Shown here: positions 5,416 to 6,167 of the stretch, in pieces
Numbering within the stretch: position 1 is the first letter of the stretch
Layout: each line of letters begins with the position of its first letter
Assembly: GCA_934636825.1 (NCBI GenBank)
Contig: CAKUBG010000046.1
Span: 1-6,167, forward strand
Length of the DNA stretch: 6,167 nt
Direction: 5' to 3'
Source of the DNA: an uncultured bacterium
Lineage (GTDB): Bacteria > Vulcanimicrobiota > Xenobia > Xenobiales > Xenobiaceae
Program-made: the position numbers and the translations under genes
The notes under the pieces: generated by a model
Database searches by the model: none
Told to the model about the DNA's origin: nothing
Seen by the model: the letters and a program-made list of their open reading frames with translations, nothing else

Positions 5416-6167
5416 GCAAAGCTCACTCTCTCACGTCCGGCCATTTCTGAATCGATAATGGCCATCAATTGCGATGGATGGCGGCGCAACTCAGCAAGTA
5501 CTGCCGCGACAGCTTCTTCATCGCCACCATTCATGTTGATAACCGGCGCGTAATTTACGCTGACGTTATTTTTGGCAGAATTGACTGCGGCTGAAGTTTG
5601 TGAAACGGTATTTAACGGCGATTCAAGCTTATTTGAAGCTGCATTGATAGCTCTTTTTACTGGATCGGCTTTTATGGATGAAGCGACAGTTTCGCCAAAT
5701 TTAATGCGATTGAGATCACGTAAAGGGCCACGCTTAGCTGGGCTAAAGGGGAAAAAGTCACGAATATCTTGAGCTAATTTGCCAACCGTATCAGTAACAG
5801 CACTATATTTAGATTTAATGCCGTCAACAATACTATTGACGAGATTTTGTCCGGCTGTAAATAAGCGTTCACCTAAACTGGTAATGGTATTGTAAATAGT
5901 TGTGCAAACGTTGGAAAAAGTTGTAGAAATTTTATCCCAAGTGTTGCCCAAAAACTTGGTAAGATCGTCCCAAACCAAGTATAAAGCGGTGCCCATATCG
6001 CGCCAGAACTGCTTCCAGCCTAAGCATACAGCATCCCAGTCAGACTTCCAGCCGCCATCAAATAGATAGGCTGTAGCTGTGCCCAATAATTGCCCAAACT
6101 TTGCAACTTTCGCTGTTATATTCCCAATATGATCCAGTCCAAAGCCAGCTACTGAAGCTAGTAAGTT
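5412..6167 (-). CDS. T: Tape measure protein, C-terminal part (gpT-like), cut by the window edge
   Basis: The frame is open to the right edge, giving 251 residues of what should be a much longer protein. An internal TTG at 6086 is not the start; the frame continues upstream without a stop. Tape measure proteins fill the tail tube and set its length. The hallmark C-terminal motif is present: FPFSPAKRGPLRDL (codons from about position 5753 to 5712), preceded by an amphipathic helix (VTDTVGKLAQDIRDFF). Upstream lies a tryptophan-rich stretch in which four tryptophans recur every 11 residues. Downstream are NYAPVINMNGG and a short helix near the end (EEAVAAVLAELRRH). The stop overlaps the start of gpU as ATGA, and position directly before gpU agrees with the P2-like order. 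The N-terminal end, membrane segments and total length cannot be seen. Confidence 0.88.
   Translation of the reverse strand, partial: NLLASVAGFGLDHIGNITAKVAKFGQLLGTATAYLFDGGWKSDWDAVCLGWKQFWRDMGTALYLVWDDLTKFLGNTWDKISTTFSNVCTTIYNTITSLGERLFTAGQNLVNSIVDGIKSKYSAVTDTVGKLAQDIRDFFPFSPAKRGPLRDLNRIKFGETVASSIKADPVKRAINAASNKLESPLNTVSQTSAAVNSAKNNVSVNYAPVINMNGGDEEAVAAVLAELRRHPSQLMAIIDSEMAGRERVSFA

Noticed and set aside
5412..6086. Tape measure gene starting at the TTG at 6086
   Set aside because: The frame is open upstream to the window edge, there is no ribosome site before the TTG, and 224 residues would be far too short for a tape measure.

Overview
The window is one tightly packed run of tail genes from a contractile (P2-like, myovirus-type) phage, prophage or phage-tail-like particle. 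All genes lie on the minus strand, so transcription runs from position 6167 towards position 1. In reading order they are: the 3' part of the tape measure gene (T), U, X (LysM-like), D (hub), V (spike), W (gp25-like sheath initiator), J and I (baseplate wedge), and the 5' part of a tail-fibre/collar gene that runs off the left edge. Both edge genes are incomplete.

Eight of the nine genes have recognisable P2/Mu-type baseplate signatures. gpU is the least certain and rests partly on its position. Together they encode almost a full set of baseplate parts: tape measure (tail length), U and X (assembly and attachment around the hub), D and V (the hub-spike needle), W (start of the sheath), J and I (wedges), then the fibre that hangs from the baseplate. 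The order U-X-D before V-W-J-I differs from phage P2 itself, where V-W-J-I-H lie upstream and D is last. To my knowledge the order seen here occurs in many other P2-like prophages.

Seven of the eight gene junctions overlap by 4 to 11 bases. The exception is D/V, with a 9-base gap that carries a ribosome binding site. There is no room for internal promoters or terminators and I see none, so the region probably works as part of one long late operon with translational coupling. No stretch longer than 9 bases lacks a gene.

The most notable feature is the hub protein D. After its normal gpD domain and a lysine-rich linker it carries a C-terminal domain with the ligand pattern of an M15-type zinc peptidase (HxxGxAxD, then DxxH). 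This would put a cell-wall peptidase on the tail needle. A second oddity is a 55-residue lysine-rich tail on gpU.

The host cannot be fixed from this sequence. Strong GGAGG-type ribosome binding sites, moderate base composition and a P2-type baseplate would fit a Gram-negative-walled Firmicute (Negativicutes) or a proteobacterium; this is a low-confidence guess. No head, terminase, integrase, lysis, tRNA, CRISPR or transposon genes are visible.
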